This document shows, piece by piece, positions 50,544 through 61,910 of a stretch of DNA of 64,000 bases. This stretch comes from Arachnopeziza araneosa. Taxonomy: Eukaryota > Ascomycota > Leotiomycetes > Helotiales > Arachnopezizaceae. The position numbers were made by a program, and so were the translations under genes. The first letter of the stretch is position 1, and each line of letters begins with the position of its first letter. The stretch spans positions 164,953-228,952 of the forward strand of contig QYAI01000066.1 in the NCBI GenBank assembly GCA_003988855.1, read 5' to 3'. The notes below the pieces were generated by a model. The model worked only from the letters and a program-made list of their open reading frames with translations. It ran no database searches and was not told the DNA's origin.

Positions 50544-51329
50544 TCAATCTCCAGAGAGAAAGGCTAAACTATGTCTTCTCCTTCTTACAGCCTGTCGAAC
50601 CTTCCCCTTGTGAATTATTGATAATTCCCACCTTGGAGGTATCCAACCCGCCTTCATTCCCTTGACATCAACGACTTGATTCTTAAATAGCGTGTCGAAA
50701 GTTCGCCGCAACGCAGGCGCTCCACCGTTATGCTCCTCATAATCGTCCTCAAAGGCTAAAAGATTGACCAATTCTAAAAATGGAAACCTGGAGAATAGCA
50801 ATTTGAGGATGTTAAACGCCCCAGTAAACTCTCCCGACCTCTTCCTCATGAGAATACTCAGGCGCTGAACTCTCTCAAGCTCCTTCGGTTCCACAGTATC
50901 TAAGACGGCTTTTACCTCCTGATCACGCTGTCCCTGTCGCTCTTCTCGACTAGTCTTGAGGCCAAACCCCATCATATCAATACGAAAGTTGAAGTATCCG
51001 AGCGGCAATACGTTTCCTTTCTTATCATGAAACAATTTGTAGCGTTTTAAGAAATGCTTTCTTGATTCGTGGTTGGTGTGCAGTAGAGCTGGTACGAGAA
51101 GACTGGCGTGTGGAATGGGAAGCGGATTATCAATGACCCAGAGATCGGTACGCCATTTGGGCCAGTATGCTAAATCGACTTCTCGTGGTTCCATACAAAA
51201 ATCGAGGATCATCAGGCGAAGTTCTGGGAGGAGGGTAGGATACAGGTGGAATGTGGTATATGGTTTGTTGTCAGCCGGGGAGAGAGATCGAGGTGTAGGC
51301 GGATCCATAACTGAAGATGTGACTCCCAT
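50544..51329 (-). CDS. 2EXR-domain protein
   Basis: Predicted 261 aa, single exon. The start is ATG 51329-51327 (MGVTSSVMDPPTPRS); a second in-frame Met follows at residue 8, and readings further upstream would need TTG. The 2EXR core is TTFHLYPTLLPELRLMILDF with EPREVDLAYW, then LLHTNHESRKHFLKRYKLFHDKKGNVLPLGYFNF. The C-terminus is basic (RQAVRRRRHSLAFL). It is the closest paralogue here to the frameshifted copy at 42101-42918, sharing the SRKH..LKRYK.F.D..GNVLP.GYFNF block. It is convergent with the aldolase gene, 89 bp apart. Function unknown. Confidence 0.82.
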   Translation of the reverse strand: MGVTSSVMDPPTPRSLSPADNKPYTTFHLYPTLLPELRLMILDFCMEPREVDLAYWPKWRTDLWVIDNPLPIPHASLLVPALLHTNHESRKHFLKRYKLFHDKKGNVLPLGYFNFRIDMMGFGLKTSREERQGQRDQEVKAVLDTVEPKELERVQRLSILMRKRSGEFTGAFNILKLLFSRFPFLELVNLLAFEDDYEEHNGGAPALRRTFDTLFKNQVVDVKGMKAGWIPPRWELSIIHKGKVRQAVRRRRHSLAFLSGD

Positions 51330-52512
51330 GATGGTTGTTAGCGATGTAATGTTTAATTGGCAATATGTAAGCCAAATTGCTGAATATATAGGAGCGAGAC
51401 TTGGCTTCAAAGTCGTGTACCTAAGAAGTGATTGCTTTGTGGGTTGTGATTCAGTAGCATACCTAGGTGATAATGAATGAGCATATGAATAACATAGAAA
51501 GATGTAGCATAGAGAGACTGGTGGAATTTTGTCGCCATGTCATTGTTCTTGAAATGTCCATTATGTAAATCAAGCATTTCAAATAGATGATCTTAAATCA
51601 TGCACCGACCAGATCAAGAGAGAGGGTAGCACCGTTTCTGCCATCCCACAGCAAATGTATCCGAAGCCATTGTAACTTCCACAAATAGCTATATCTAATT
51701 CCTACCTTGGAGGAGTTAGTAAATCTGAACTCTTCAATGTCCGTGTGTTTGATTTCGAAGAATGGCTTGTCCATCCAACCCATCGGGCATGACGTAGACA
51801 TTCACCCACGAAACTCGGCCCTAAAAACCCGAAGGTTTATAACTTTAAATAAGACTCTCATTTGCATCGCCAAGAACCTCTTTGGTGTAGTGGTCAAGCT
51901 TGCTTCTACACAATCAACAAAAGAGCCCCGACAGAGCTAGAGCAGGGGATAGGATAATTGCTAAATAAGGAAGAACTCAGGTGGGATGGGGTTTTCTTTC
52001 CACTTTTTGCTGTTTAATTCTGGGTTCTTAATTAAATTAAAACAAAAATTGGTATTTTTTTTTCAGGCCGGTTTGTACGTATGGCTGTCACAACCAAATT
52101 TAGACTTGGAGGCCAGAAACTTTCCATCTTCTTTTGTAGGCCAAAGTATATTCTTTCTAACGCGTTTGAATCTTGTCTTTTGATTTTGAAGTCTCTTGCT
52201 AATTTGAATTCATCCTCAGCTTGATTTCGTCATTGCTTGAAATCATGCTTCGATTCAAATACTCAACCAACACATAATCCGAAACACGTCAACTCAAGTT
52301 CTTTCATATCTCAACTACCAAATGTTCGAACATCTTCCACTATTTCACATTACTTCCACTCTTTGTGCCCGATATCAAGATGAAGTCGTCGATGGAAGCA
52401 TCTCTCTTCTTCTCTAACGCCCCTCAATCGTATTATATTCATATACATCTCCTTCATGCAGCTTCCTTAGCAAACAACGACAAGGACTCGACACCAAGTA
52501 ACAGACCCATTC
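51330..52512. other. Divergent spacer, AT-rich
   Basis: Promoter regions of the 2EXR gene and of the two-TM protein gene. The stretch 51880-51935 briefly resembles a tRNA D-arm (GGTGTAGTGGTCAAGC) but no acceptor stem or T-arm can be matched. Confidence 0.45.
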
Positions 52513-54836
52513 ATGCATAAGATAGAGAGAAAACCAGTTCCGAATTCCTCTCGTAAAGATATCCAAGATCGAGGAACGCCCATCAAACAAGCGCAAACAT
52601 GGAGGCAACAAAACACCAGCTCAAATTTGCCTCATCAATCTTCTCCTTTACGCCACCAGGCGGATGTCCAGATTCCTGAGCCTGTCCATTTAGCAGATGA
52701 GCTCCCCTGCTCACCACCATCTTTGAACAATTCAACAGCTGCCACTGCTACTTCTTCTTCAACGAATCATTCGCTTTCTCATCTTCGTCATGATCCGGGT
52801 GCTGGTCCTCGCACTGTACTTCATGATATCAATTCCAAGTTTCTTCCTGTCGGATTTTTGATCCTGCTTGTTGGGGCGTTGGTTGCTGTAGGTGGTAAGG
52901 TCCTTGTATTCTTTGCACTTCTCTTACTTATCTTTCGGATAAGCTTGGCTCAAGCAATTTCATATAAAAATTGATTCTATTGTTTGATTTCTCGTTGAAC
53001 ACGTCGCGAAATGCAGCGCTAACCAATCACTGTATTCATAGTCATCACCTTTGGAACCAACCCTCGCCCATTGCCCCGCCACGCAACAGCTGTCTCCATC
53101 ATCTTTCTGGTCAGTTTCCTGTTCATCTGGGCTCTCTCTTGTTTTCTCGAATATGTTGTCAAACGAAAGCAAGCTGGCCAACTATGGGGTGTTAAGAACA
53201 GAGACTTGGAGAAAGCCTTGAAAAATAACGAACATTCAGTGTAACTGAACATTATTTCAGTAGCTAGAAGAATAACTAATCAATTGAGTGCAGAAAAGAA
53301 ATTCGAAGTGAAGGGCCTCCCATAAAATTCAAGTTCAAACCTAAGTTCAAACCCAAATCCAACCTCGCATACCGAATCCCCCTCTTCTCTCGCTTGCTCA
53401 ACCGTCCGATCGAAAACCAAAAAGAAGCAGAAAAAGAAGATGAAGATGCTACAAAGCAAGGAAAAGGAAACGAGCACCGTCTTTCATCAATTCAAATCGC
53501 TGGTTTCGGAGCAGGTCGATACTACCAAGAAGAGATCAAGAAGCAACGCAAAGCACGTCAAAAAGCGAAGCAGAAAGAACGTGAAATTCGTCGACGGCAA
53601 AGACGTATCAGCTTTGACTTAGCTGATCATGTTACCTCTCAGAGTACGAATCGAGATGGGATTGAAGGCGTCTGGCAATGGGTCCCGAAGAGGACGAAAC
53701 AGCGATTGGATGATATTCATGAGACACAAGGAGCACCAATTTTTGAAATGAGCGATCAATCAGTTTACGTCCATGAGATGAGTAATGATGCTACTCAAAC
53801 TTACATGGCTGGTGGGTTGATTGAAGGCAAGAGGATGTACTTTCATTATAAGGAGCCTCGTCCACCTTTCCTGCAGAGAGTGGATAGCTCCGATTCCGAC
53901 CGTAGAAGTACCTTCAACCGAATTCGCCAAAAAATAATTGGAAAATCTATTCCTCACAGAGTGAAGAAGGTGAAGAAGATTCCCCTCTCGTCACCATCTC
54001 AACCTCGAAACCCACGTCTATTCTCAGATCCAGCAACCAGCTCATCGAGCTCGTCCGGCGAGCATTCAACCACATCCTCATCAGGAATCGAAGCTTTAGA
54101 GAAGCGATATCGGGAGTTGAATCAATCGGCTCGGAAACCAGCATCTTCATTCGAAGGCATGGGATTAGGAAAAGCAACACCGATTCCCGATGATGATGAG
54201 TCCACGGGATCGAAATGGTGGAGATCATCTCCAACTTCCCAGATTCCTTCGTCATCTATATCATCAACGACTAGGCATAAAAAGAAAGGGAAAGAAAAAG
54301 AGGAAGAGAAATCAGGACAGACATCAGACAAAGTAATACTACCACCTATATTTAATACGGTGTCGCGGGGAGACCAAACCAAATCCGCGGCTTCAAATAC
54401 AGGTAAACCAATGCCCATATCGAGAATACATTCTAGTCAGCTTGAAATCTTCCATCCGTCATTTTCAGGAGAGGAAGTAAATGGCGAGTTCAAATTCAAT
54501 TCAACGCCGGCGTCGACGCACGTGCTAGAACCTCAGATCATAATATCTGATAGCTCATCATCAGAAGAGCGAACCATAGATCCTCCAGCATCAGATAACA
54601 CCTCCATCTCCCTTTCCGTGGGAGTAGAAATCGGAGTTCAAAGCGAGGAGAGAAGCGAAGACAACGAAGAGGATGAGATGATCGATGATGGTGGCTCAAT
54701 GAGCATCTCGCCCACCACGCTCTTCCATCGCTCGCAGACTCTGACAACTCTCTGCACACCTCGTTATCCTAAGATGACAGCAGAGATATACGAGGAGATG
54801 ACGCCACCGATGCCCGCAATTGGTAGGTCGAGTTGA
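52513..54836 (+). CDS. Two-TM membrane protein with long basic/disordered C-terminal tail
   Basis: Predicted 707 aa, three exons: 52513-52894, 53042-53240 and 53294-54836. The first intron is 147 nt (GTAAGG..CATAG). The second, 53 nt (GTAACT..ACTAATC..GTGCAG), merges what look like two genes; phase 2 fits exactly and gives NEHSV/KEIRSEG. The short ORF ending at 53244 is therefore read-through into that intron. Residues 1-108 are hydrophilic and disordered. TM1 is about 111-130 (LPVGFLILLVGALVAVGVIT) and TM2 about 144-164 (AVSIIFLVSFLFIWALSCFL). Then come basic RKQAGQLWGVKNRDLEKAL, a charged coiled-coil-like EEIKKQRKARQKAKQKEREI and a serine-rich acidic tail. No known domain recognised. Confidence 0.75.
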
Positions 54837-55634
54837 AATCGTTTGGGAGTTTTTGAATGCCACGCCAAGAGCTAGGAAAGGAAATGATAGAAATAGGGAT
54901 ACTGCTAGATTGAATAGATGTATTAAGGCCACATCTCAAAAGTTCTGCCTACATTATTTATTACTCCTCTCATGATCCAGAGAAACGTGTCTCAGAGGGT
55001 AGAATATTCCTTCGAGCCGAGCACATAAGCTGAATCAATCTAGCCCATCTCCCATCGCTCTGTTCAAGCCAAATTATGTGCATGACGCACCTTCTAGGTT
55101 ATTCTGGCCTTCGGGCCGCGGGGAACACATTGCGCACCCAATGAGGCAGAGTAGCAGTGAGACATCAGAAGATTGTGGGGTGATTGCTGCCCAAGTACAC
55201 GATGGCGTTACTAATCATGAGCACATTGTTCAAGGGCTGGCTTAAATACATCTCGCATTCGGGATTACTCGAGACAGTACCCCCGTGTTTATCAAAGGAG
55301 TTAGTAAAGTTAGATATTGAAAGGATATATTCATGTAACAAGAGCCTTGCAATTTATATCGAACACAATGCTGAAGCATTCATATGCCAACACCCGCAGA
55401 ATAACAGCAAAATCAGCCCCGAAAGCAATTCGTAGGTTGTGTATGATGGCGGGACGGCGGATTGGATGGCACCTCATCCAAGCTGAAAGATCAACTTAAT
55501 CCATTACAGATAATCCCATTGACAAAGTTGTGGCATTGCATGCAGAAGCCATGAGAAAGAGATGACGTATTCATGGGAAACCAAGGCAATCCTTAATATT
55601 TCAACGTATGTCAGCCCAGAGTTATTGAGTAATG
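54837..55634. other. Convergent spacer
   Basis: Only short ORFs; no feature recognised. Confidence 0.45.
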
Positions 55635-56601
55635 TTAAGCCTGACTTGGGCGACCGATTTGCGAAGCAGAACGAAATACTTCAGTTGGGAGTTTGAAGTA
55701 GCGGACCTCCGTGATTTTCCATGTTTCCCAGATTCTCTGCTGTGGATCTTGGATTTGCGGGGTCCAAATATATAGTGACAATGACACCTCTTGGTTCGTC
55801 AGTTCCTGGACAAAAGTTATTCGGTTGTTATTTATTCGATGTGATAAGACTCACTGCTGGCACCTCGTTCATGGCCGCGCCAATAAGTGTCATACCATGC
55901 TTCATCTGTACAAAGAACGGAGGGAAGATCACTAGCTGAGCAAGACAAAGCTATTAGACCGATTATTGTACCTATCTTGCCCGCCAAAGCTGAAGTATCT
56001 TGAGAACTAGGAGTTCGAAGATATGACGTGAGGCCGCAATCTGTGATCCATCTATTTCCAGTACCCCGCAAAGTACGCCGTTCCGCAGACTCGCCAATTC
56101 TCGAAATAGGGCCATTATGCTCAAAAGTCAGCGGCCACCATCGATTATGAGGTTCATCTTCTTCAATCATATTGTAAAGGGTTGGGTCGCAAGTCGATGT
56201 CATGAATGGTCCATTGCACCAGAAGGTGCTCGTTGCTCGAAAGATAGTCAGGTTCGCAGCAGAGGCAGTAGCAGAATCTTGCCATTGCCTGTCGGACCAA
56301 GTATAATTTCTTGCCCAGCTCACCATCCCATGATTTGCCCATCGATACAAGTACTCGGTAGTCCGTGGATGAAACCCGTCGCGTTCGATAGGGGGTATCC
56401 AGAGGCCACTTTCAGTCTCCTCTCGATCTGGGAATTCGGGATTGAGCGGCAGTTCGGCGACAGAAAAGAGGAAACTGGGAAGTTCGGTAAAAGATTTTGC
56501 GCTGCTGGAATTCTTACGTTGCGATTTATGTTGCTACGTCCTTGATTAGTGACGCTGGGGAGATTAGCGAGACCACCTACTCGTTTGCTGGAAGAGGACA
56601 T
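55635..56601 (-). CDS. Hypothetical four-exon protein
   Basis: Predicted 276 aa, exons 56581-56601, 55972-56533, 55855-55931 and 55635-55805. The first exon is only MSSSSKR; its intron (GTAGGT..CACTAATC..CGTAG, 47 nt) is phase 0 and opens QHKSQRKNSSSAKSF. Later junctions give AGKIG/VIFPPFFVQMKHG and AAMNEVPA/ELTNQEVSLS. Recognisable blocks: LFSVAELPLNPEFPDREE, SGLWIPPIERDGFHPRTTEY, RWANHGMVSWARNYTW, a tryptophan-rich middle and SLSLYIWTPQIQDPQQRIWE. I see no signal peptide or membrane span and do not recognise the family. Consistent splice sites in all three introns and codon-like composition support a real gene. Confidence 0.65.
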
Positions 56602-59395
56602 CTTGTTTTGGTAGCTCTCATCTAGTCAGAAAACAAAGTGGTAGATTACAGACTTCTGATGAATGAAGAAATAACGAGATACAAAGTTCCAGAAGCCAAC
56701 GATATTGTTAGAGCAAAGCGGGGTCTCTCCACGATATGATGTGTACAATACTTCACCGGTTCAAAGCGAAGGCAAGCGGCGTGGCAGTATCTCAGACAGC
56801 CAAATATCTAGCTTCCTAAATTGCCTCGTGACAACACTGATTGGGTTGTAAGGCGGTTAGGTCTTCTTTCAATCCTAGCATCGAGCTGCAGGCCGGCTTC
56901 AGCGATGCATGTTTGACTGACGTGTATAAAGATAATGAAAAGAAGAAGAAGGAAATAAAAACAGATAGAATACTCAAAAGAAAAACCAAGGAGTAGGTTC
57001 CGGACCTCGAAGATGCAATTTTGTGGATTTAGTGGGATTGTTTGGGTGAAAGGAATCACGGTTGTGGCCGGGAGGGAAGCCTCTGAGCGCCTGTCTCAAA
57101 GTGAATCGAAACCTGCCATGAAATGTATCGAGCTGCAAGTAAGCGAATAGCACTAACCTCTTATACCTACCTTAGTTTTGGTTGATCGTGAGAAGATGAA
57201 AGAAACTGTCCCCAAGAGAAGCAAAAAAAAACCGGCGATCTTTTGGAGCTGATGACAGATTCTAGCTGCAGCGTGCCCCAATAACCAACAGTGTGGCTGG
57301 CGAGCGGATCCAATCTAGCAGTGGCTTTACTGCGAACATTCGGCAAAATGGTGGAGCGTTATCATCGGAGTATCGCCACACAGCAACCTGACAGGCTCAA
57401 CCTCATTGTCTAGCTGTCGATATCTGATGACCAATACATCACAGATAGATTTGTGAATATAGGAGTCTCTGGGTGGAGTTCCAATGTTGAAATCAAATAA
57501 GTGTCGTAGCTGACATCAAGAAATGACACGATGGAGGATGGATAACGGAATGGCGGAAATGGGCCCGAACAGGGTGGTGCCACAGCAGGGATTTCAGCTT
57601 CGATTTGAATTCTCTCCGAGTGCGAGAGTGAGAGAAATGTGCGAGATGCGGCTCTGTGACGAATAACAGGTATATCTTGAGCGATATCGCCGTGAAAATT
57701 GGAAGGCAGTGGATGCTCTGTGAGCCTTGCTAACACTCTGATTGGTACGTGGCATCAGGGTGATTTCTTCCACATCAAGTGGTGTGGGTGACAATCGGGC
57801 GAATCAACGTTCGTGAAATCCTGCAGAGCTTCGAAGTTTCAAGGTCTCAAGAAGGCGGGGATTGTTTTTGAAGTACTTGCAAACAGTTTCGATCGCATGT
57901 TTTGATTCCAAGAAGTGTGTCTTGAGGTCTCAGGTCCAACGACAGGTGGGCAGAGCAGCTTTATATTTCCGCTGTGGTGCTTTGCCAGGTCAGCTGCCAC
58001 ATGCAGGTCTTCACTCCAGATGGGCGAGCTAAAGTCTGCTTGATACATTTGCCTACATTTGCCTCGTCTACTTTGGAGGCCTGGCAAGATTGACCTAAGA
58101 CCAGCCAATGAAGCAGCCAAGTGAAGGGCAATTTCTTCAGGACCACGCGATTTGCGGAAATCTCCTGCAAGTGACAACGTATCTCGAGGCGGAGATATCA
58201 AGTACAACGTCGGCTTGTTTGCCGCTGTTCGCGAACCACAGAGCCTTTCCGAGCCCATCGAGATTGGAGGTCAATTTAAGCTTTGCAGCATTGAGGTTGT
58301 CTGATTTGCTTCCTTGCTGCACCGATCTAGGAAGGTTGATTGGGTTTCAACTCATCCAGACGGGGTATCTGACACATAGTTAGTCGTTACTCAAGATAAT
58401 AATCATATTAAAACCGATAAGGTGTCCAGGACAGAGTCACAGAGTATTGAGTAATTGAGGTCGAACCGTACCAAGCTGCTATGGCTGAACTGGGGACATG
58501 CCTGTCGTATTTTTTCCTCTCTTGGTCAAAACTGGACATGCTAAACTTGCGATGTAACTTGAGCTAGAAGCCTCTGAAGTATTTTAGAGTAGTGGTGGTG
58601 CAGAAGGCTGTTCCGATAGATCATCACGACCAGTCAACTTTAGGGAACACCCTAGGACTGCCTGCGATTCTGACAATATTCTGCAGCGTACTGAGATAGA
58701 GGAGAAGAATTGGCAGACCGATAGATTCGCATAATGTACTGAACTCTGTTCTACCAGGTAGCACACACTTCAATTATTGAGCGTGCGTTTGAGCGAAGAG
58801 ATTCCGAGTCGCTGAGGGTCGCAGAATTCGGCTCTTGTGTCCCGCGTAATAGCTGAGTGCCGGTTTCTTTTTGGCGTAAAGAATCACGGTTGATCGTAGA
58901 ATCGTGCAAACCGGTCTCGAAAGCATTTAATGACGAAGATGAGAAGGTAGAAATGATTGTGAAGAGTCATACGAGATTTCAGCTCTCCCGATTCGCAGAA
59001 GCGAGTCGTTCACGTGATACCGGTTTACCTCTCGTTCCATTCCATGTTCTTTGGTGCAGCACATCGAGAGCACGAGAATTCTGCAGTGTCTAAAAGATGA
59101 TTTATTTGATAGAAGTCCAGAACTGTCATTAGTAGCAGAAATTTCGTCCACAAGGATACTCGTAGGCATCTCTATCTGTAATTAAAGTAGTCTTGCATTA
59201 ATTATGCATTTTATTCGTATCATGTATGCTCAGGAATTGATATCAATGTTTGGCAAATGCCTTGCGTAGAAGCCATCAACTGGGGTGTCTTGCTCTAATG
59301 CAATACTGAATTGAAGCGTATCACAAATGCTCCTGCAACATATGTAAAGAGCCCGCATTTTGCTTCAAGGCCAATCGCTCGTCACACATACCATA
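56602..59395. other. 2.8-kb spacer with unassigned open fragments
   Basis: Minus-strand open stretches at 57410-57736, 57839-58258 and 58137-58360 have fairly protein-like sequence (for example LTSNLDGLGKALWFANSGKQ and IPVIRHRAASRTFLSLSHSE). They overlap in different frames and I could not join them. They may be gene relics; I call no gene. Confidence 0.35.
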
Positions 59396-60649
59396 TCAAG
59401 TTAGAGTCTTAGAGTTCTCTCCCCAACCTCTTAGAGCTCGGTTGTCTCTCTGCGTAATTTTCTTCTCCGAAACAGAAGGTTTAACTCGGACTTTCCCGCC
59501 CCAAGCTTCTTGCCAATCGAGCTCTGCCATAGCTTCATCTGCTTGCGAGTTCTCTGCGAGTTCTACAAAACAGAAGCTGTGATTACCTTCCCGAACCTCG
59601 GTCGACTCCAGCGGGGAAAACAATTTGCTTATAGTTGCCAACTCGTAATTTATGAATAGTTGCTTGATACCAGCTTCCAGGGTCTCTTGATCAGGAAATT
59701 CTGGTAGGCCTCCAATGAATAGGCGTCTTCGTTCAGCTATCTTTTTTGGGGTGCCGCTTGCATGGTTAACTCTTAAAGTCGTGCCCCACTTCTTCGTACC
59801 ATTCAACGCGGCAATTGCCTCGACCACCTCTTGAGAGCTTTTAAGATCAACAAAACAAAAGTGTGATTTATCAGGATTCATATCAGAAGGAGACACCAAT
59901 TTGCTTACGACTTCAACATTGAAGCCTTCGAAGAGTTCCTTCATCTTCAGTGTAGTCTCTCCATTGCTTTCGAATCGTGGTAAACCTCCCACGTACACTC
60001 TTCGATTCTCTTCCATGGCTTTGAGTCTTTCTTCTGGCTTATCATTTCGTCGCCAGCGATCGAATGAATTAGGATTGTCTTCCGATCTCTGAGATGAAAC
60101 GCGCGCGTCATAGCCTACGTTCCCTTTTCCGGATTTGACACCAGGTTTGACGCGAAGAGGACGACGCATAAAGTCAAGACCATTGTACTCATCCATGACT
60201 CTCCCGGCTATGTCTTTACTGACAAAATCTACAAAGCAATACGAAGGGTTTCGGCCGGTCATTGGGTCGACTGACATGTTGATAGCCTCGATCTTGTCCG
60301 CTAGATCTTCGAACAGGGTTTCGATGTCTTGCAATGTTGCTTGATATGGCATGTTGCCTACATAAACTCGACGACCTTCTTCGATAGCTCTTTCTGCCTG
60401 GTAGTAATGTTAGTTTATATATATACGGTGATTTTACCAACATACATTGGCATCGCTGACTGGTCTTCCGGTACTATCACGTGATAATCCTTCAGTAAAC
60501 CTTCCTGTGGCCGGGCTTAGACGCTGCTCGTATCCTCCACGTTTTGATCCTCCATTCTGGCGTCGTTGTCCAGCGGAACCACCTTGCTTTGCCCGTGTCA
60601 AAGGTGATTCGACGGGGTCGCGTTTGATGCGCCAGTTGTTGGAGTCCAT
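59396..60649 (-). CDS. RNA-binding protein with three RRM domains
   Basis: Predicted 401 aa, exons 60446-60649 and 59396-60397; the intron (GTATGT..CTACCAG) is phase 0, joining PVSDAN to AERAIEEG. The first 70 residues are basic and RG/Q-rich. RRM1 begins about residue 79 (RNP2 VYVGNM, RNP1 SYCFVDF). RRM2 begins about 202 (VYVGGL, HFCFVDL). RRM3 begins about 294 (LFIGGL, SFCFVEL). The RNP1 elements have C-F-V in place of the commonest G-F-A/V but keep the aromatic residues used for RNA stacking. Three RRMs spaced like this suit an mRNA-processing or mRNP protein. I do not assign an orthologue. Confidence 0.9.
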
Positions 60650-61463
60650 TGTTTAGAATTTATGGAGGTAACTGCTCCTGGTTTTGTGAAAAATTAATAT
60701 CTGGAATAATTCCAGTCAAATAATGAAATGAGGGATGTAAGTGATGACGATGAAAAGAAGAGGCTGAGAAATTAAATTTCCATGCCTTTGTTAGTGCCGG
60801 AATGTGGCTCGCTTAACTTAGGTAGAAGATGCTCCTGAGAACCTTGTTTGTAGTTTACTTTCGACCTTACCTTTTCAAGCTTCTTTCTTATCAAACATTT
60901 TGGCATAGAGTACGTGTTCTCTTTTCAGATCAGAGCCGAATGTCCGCTCCAAATAGTATTCATAATATTTCCAATTACTTGCAGAAATCTTGTGACCTTA
61001 GCATCACATTCATACCATCGAGAACGTCATAAGAATTGCCTTTGCCATTCACTCTTTCTGTATTATGTAGGGTTCTTCGATGTCCTAATAATCTTCTTAT
61101 CCAAATTATCGCAAGAGAAGAGCTTTTTTCGTGAGCAGAGCCTAGTCGATTTAATTTGGAAATGCTAAGATCAGCACGTGAGTTTGTCGCTCGCGAAAAT
61201 TAAAAATCCAAACCCAAGTATTTATTATTCTTCCATGTATCAATGGGCCAAAGACAGCCTCTATTATTTAAACTCCTATTAAATCTACATTTCTTCGCTC
61301 TCGGCCGGGATGGTGCTTTTTGACATCCTATCATGTGACCCATCTTATGACCCCTTTTGAACAGCGAAAGTAATATTAACCTCACTAATCTGATAATCAT
61401 ACGGGTTATAATACCCTATATTCAGTCAGTGTTTTTGATCCTACTCATTCCTCGCTCTGCCTC
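60650..61463. other. Spacer upstream of the RRM gene
   Basis: Holds the RRM gene promoter and the 3' flank of the secreted protein gene. No other feature recognised. Confidence 0.5.
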
Positions 61464-61910
61464 TTAGAAAAACTCACCAGTCGTTGCCTCAAAGATCCCA
61501 ATCGTCCACTCTCCAGTATAATAATCGCCATCCGAGGGATATAAAGTAACATTAAACCTATAACTTTGAAACCCCGCATCACTATCTTGGTCATCAGGGC
61601 TTGCATTCCGTACTAGTATCTCTCCTGAATCCAGGTTGCTAGGAGAAGAGAGTAGAACCGAGGCATCGAGTGAAGTAGTCTTAAAATAGGCACCTGAACA
61701 GTAAACGACTTCAAAATAGGTAGGTGAGTAGGAGGAGTCTTGGATCTGGGTTATGACTGTGCCAGGGGTGGGAAGCACGATGCCTTGAGCTTCTGGAGAG
61801 CAGAGAGGTGCGGGAGTCGAGGTTGTAGAGGTCGGCGCTGGCGATGCGTGAGTCAGACTCGAAGAATGAGCTGCTATAGCAGCTGCGAGAATTAAGCGCG
61901 TGATGAACAT
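61464..61910 (-). CDS. Small secreted protein, function unknown
   Basis: Predicted 148 aa, single exon, start ATG 61910-61908. The N-terminus MFITRLILAAAIAAHSSSLTHAS is a signal peptide, followed by a Ser/Thr/Pro linker (PAPTSTTSTPAP). The mature part has two cysteines (LCSPEAQ and VYCSGAYF) that could form one disulphide, and N-x-S/T sites. The sequence SPTYFEVVYCSGAYFKT and the end YYTGEWTIGIFE look beta-strand rich. No known domain. It is a candidate small secreted protein, but the low cysteine count does not by itself point to an effector role. Confidence 0.7.
   Translation of the reverse strand: MFITRLILAAAIAAHSSSLTHASPAPTSTTSTPAPLCSPEAQGIVLPTPGTVITQIQDSSYSPTYFEVVYCSGAYFKTTSLDASVLLSSPSNLDSGEILVRNASPDDQDSDAGFQSYRFNVTLYPSDGDYYTGEWTIGIFEATTGEFF

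Noticed and set aside
51880..51935. Sequence resembling a tRNA D-arm
   Set aside because: No acceptor stem, anticodon stem or T-arm with GTTCGA-like loop could be matched around it.
53242..53244. TAA as the true end of the two-TM protein
   Set aside because: A donor overlaps the last codon and the downstream exon is entered in the exact phase with a branch site, while the downstream ORF lacks a convincing start.
57410..58360. Overlapping minus-strand open fragments with protein-like text
   Set aside because: They lie in conflicting frames, no splice model joined them and no family was recognised, so they are only noted as possible relics.
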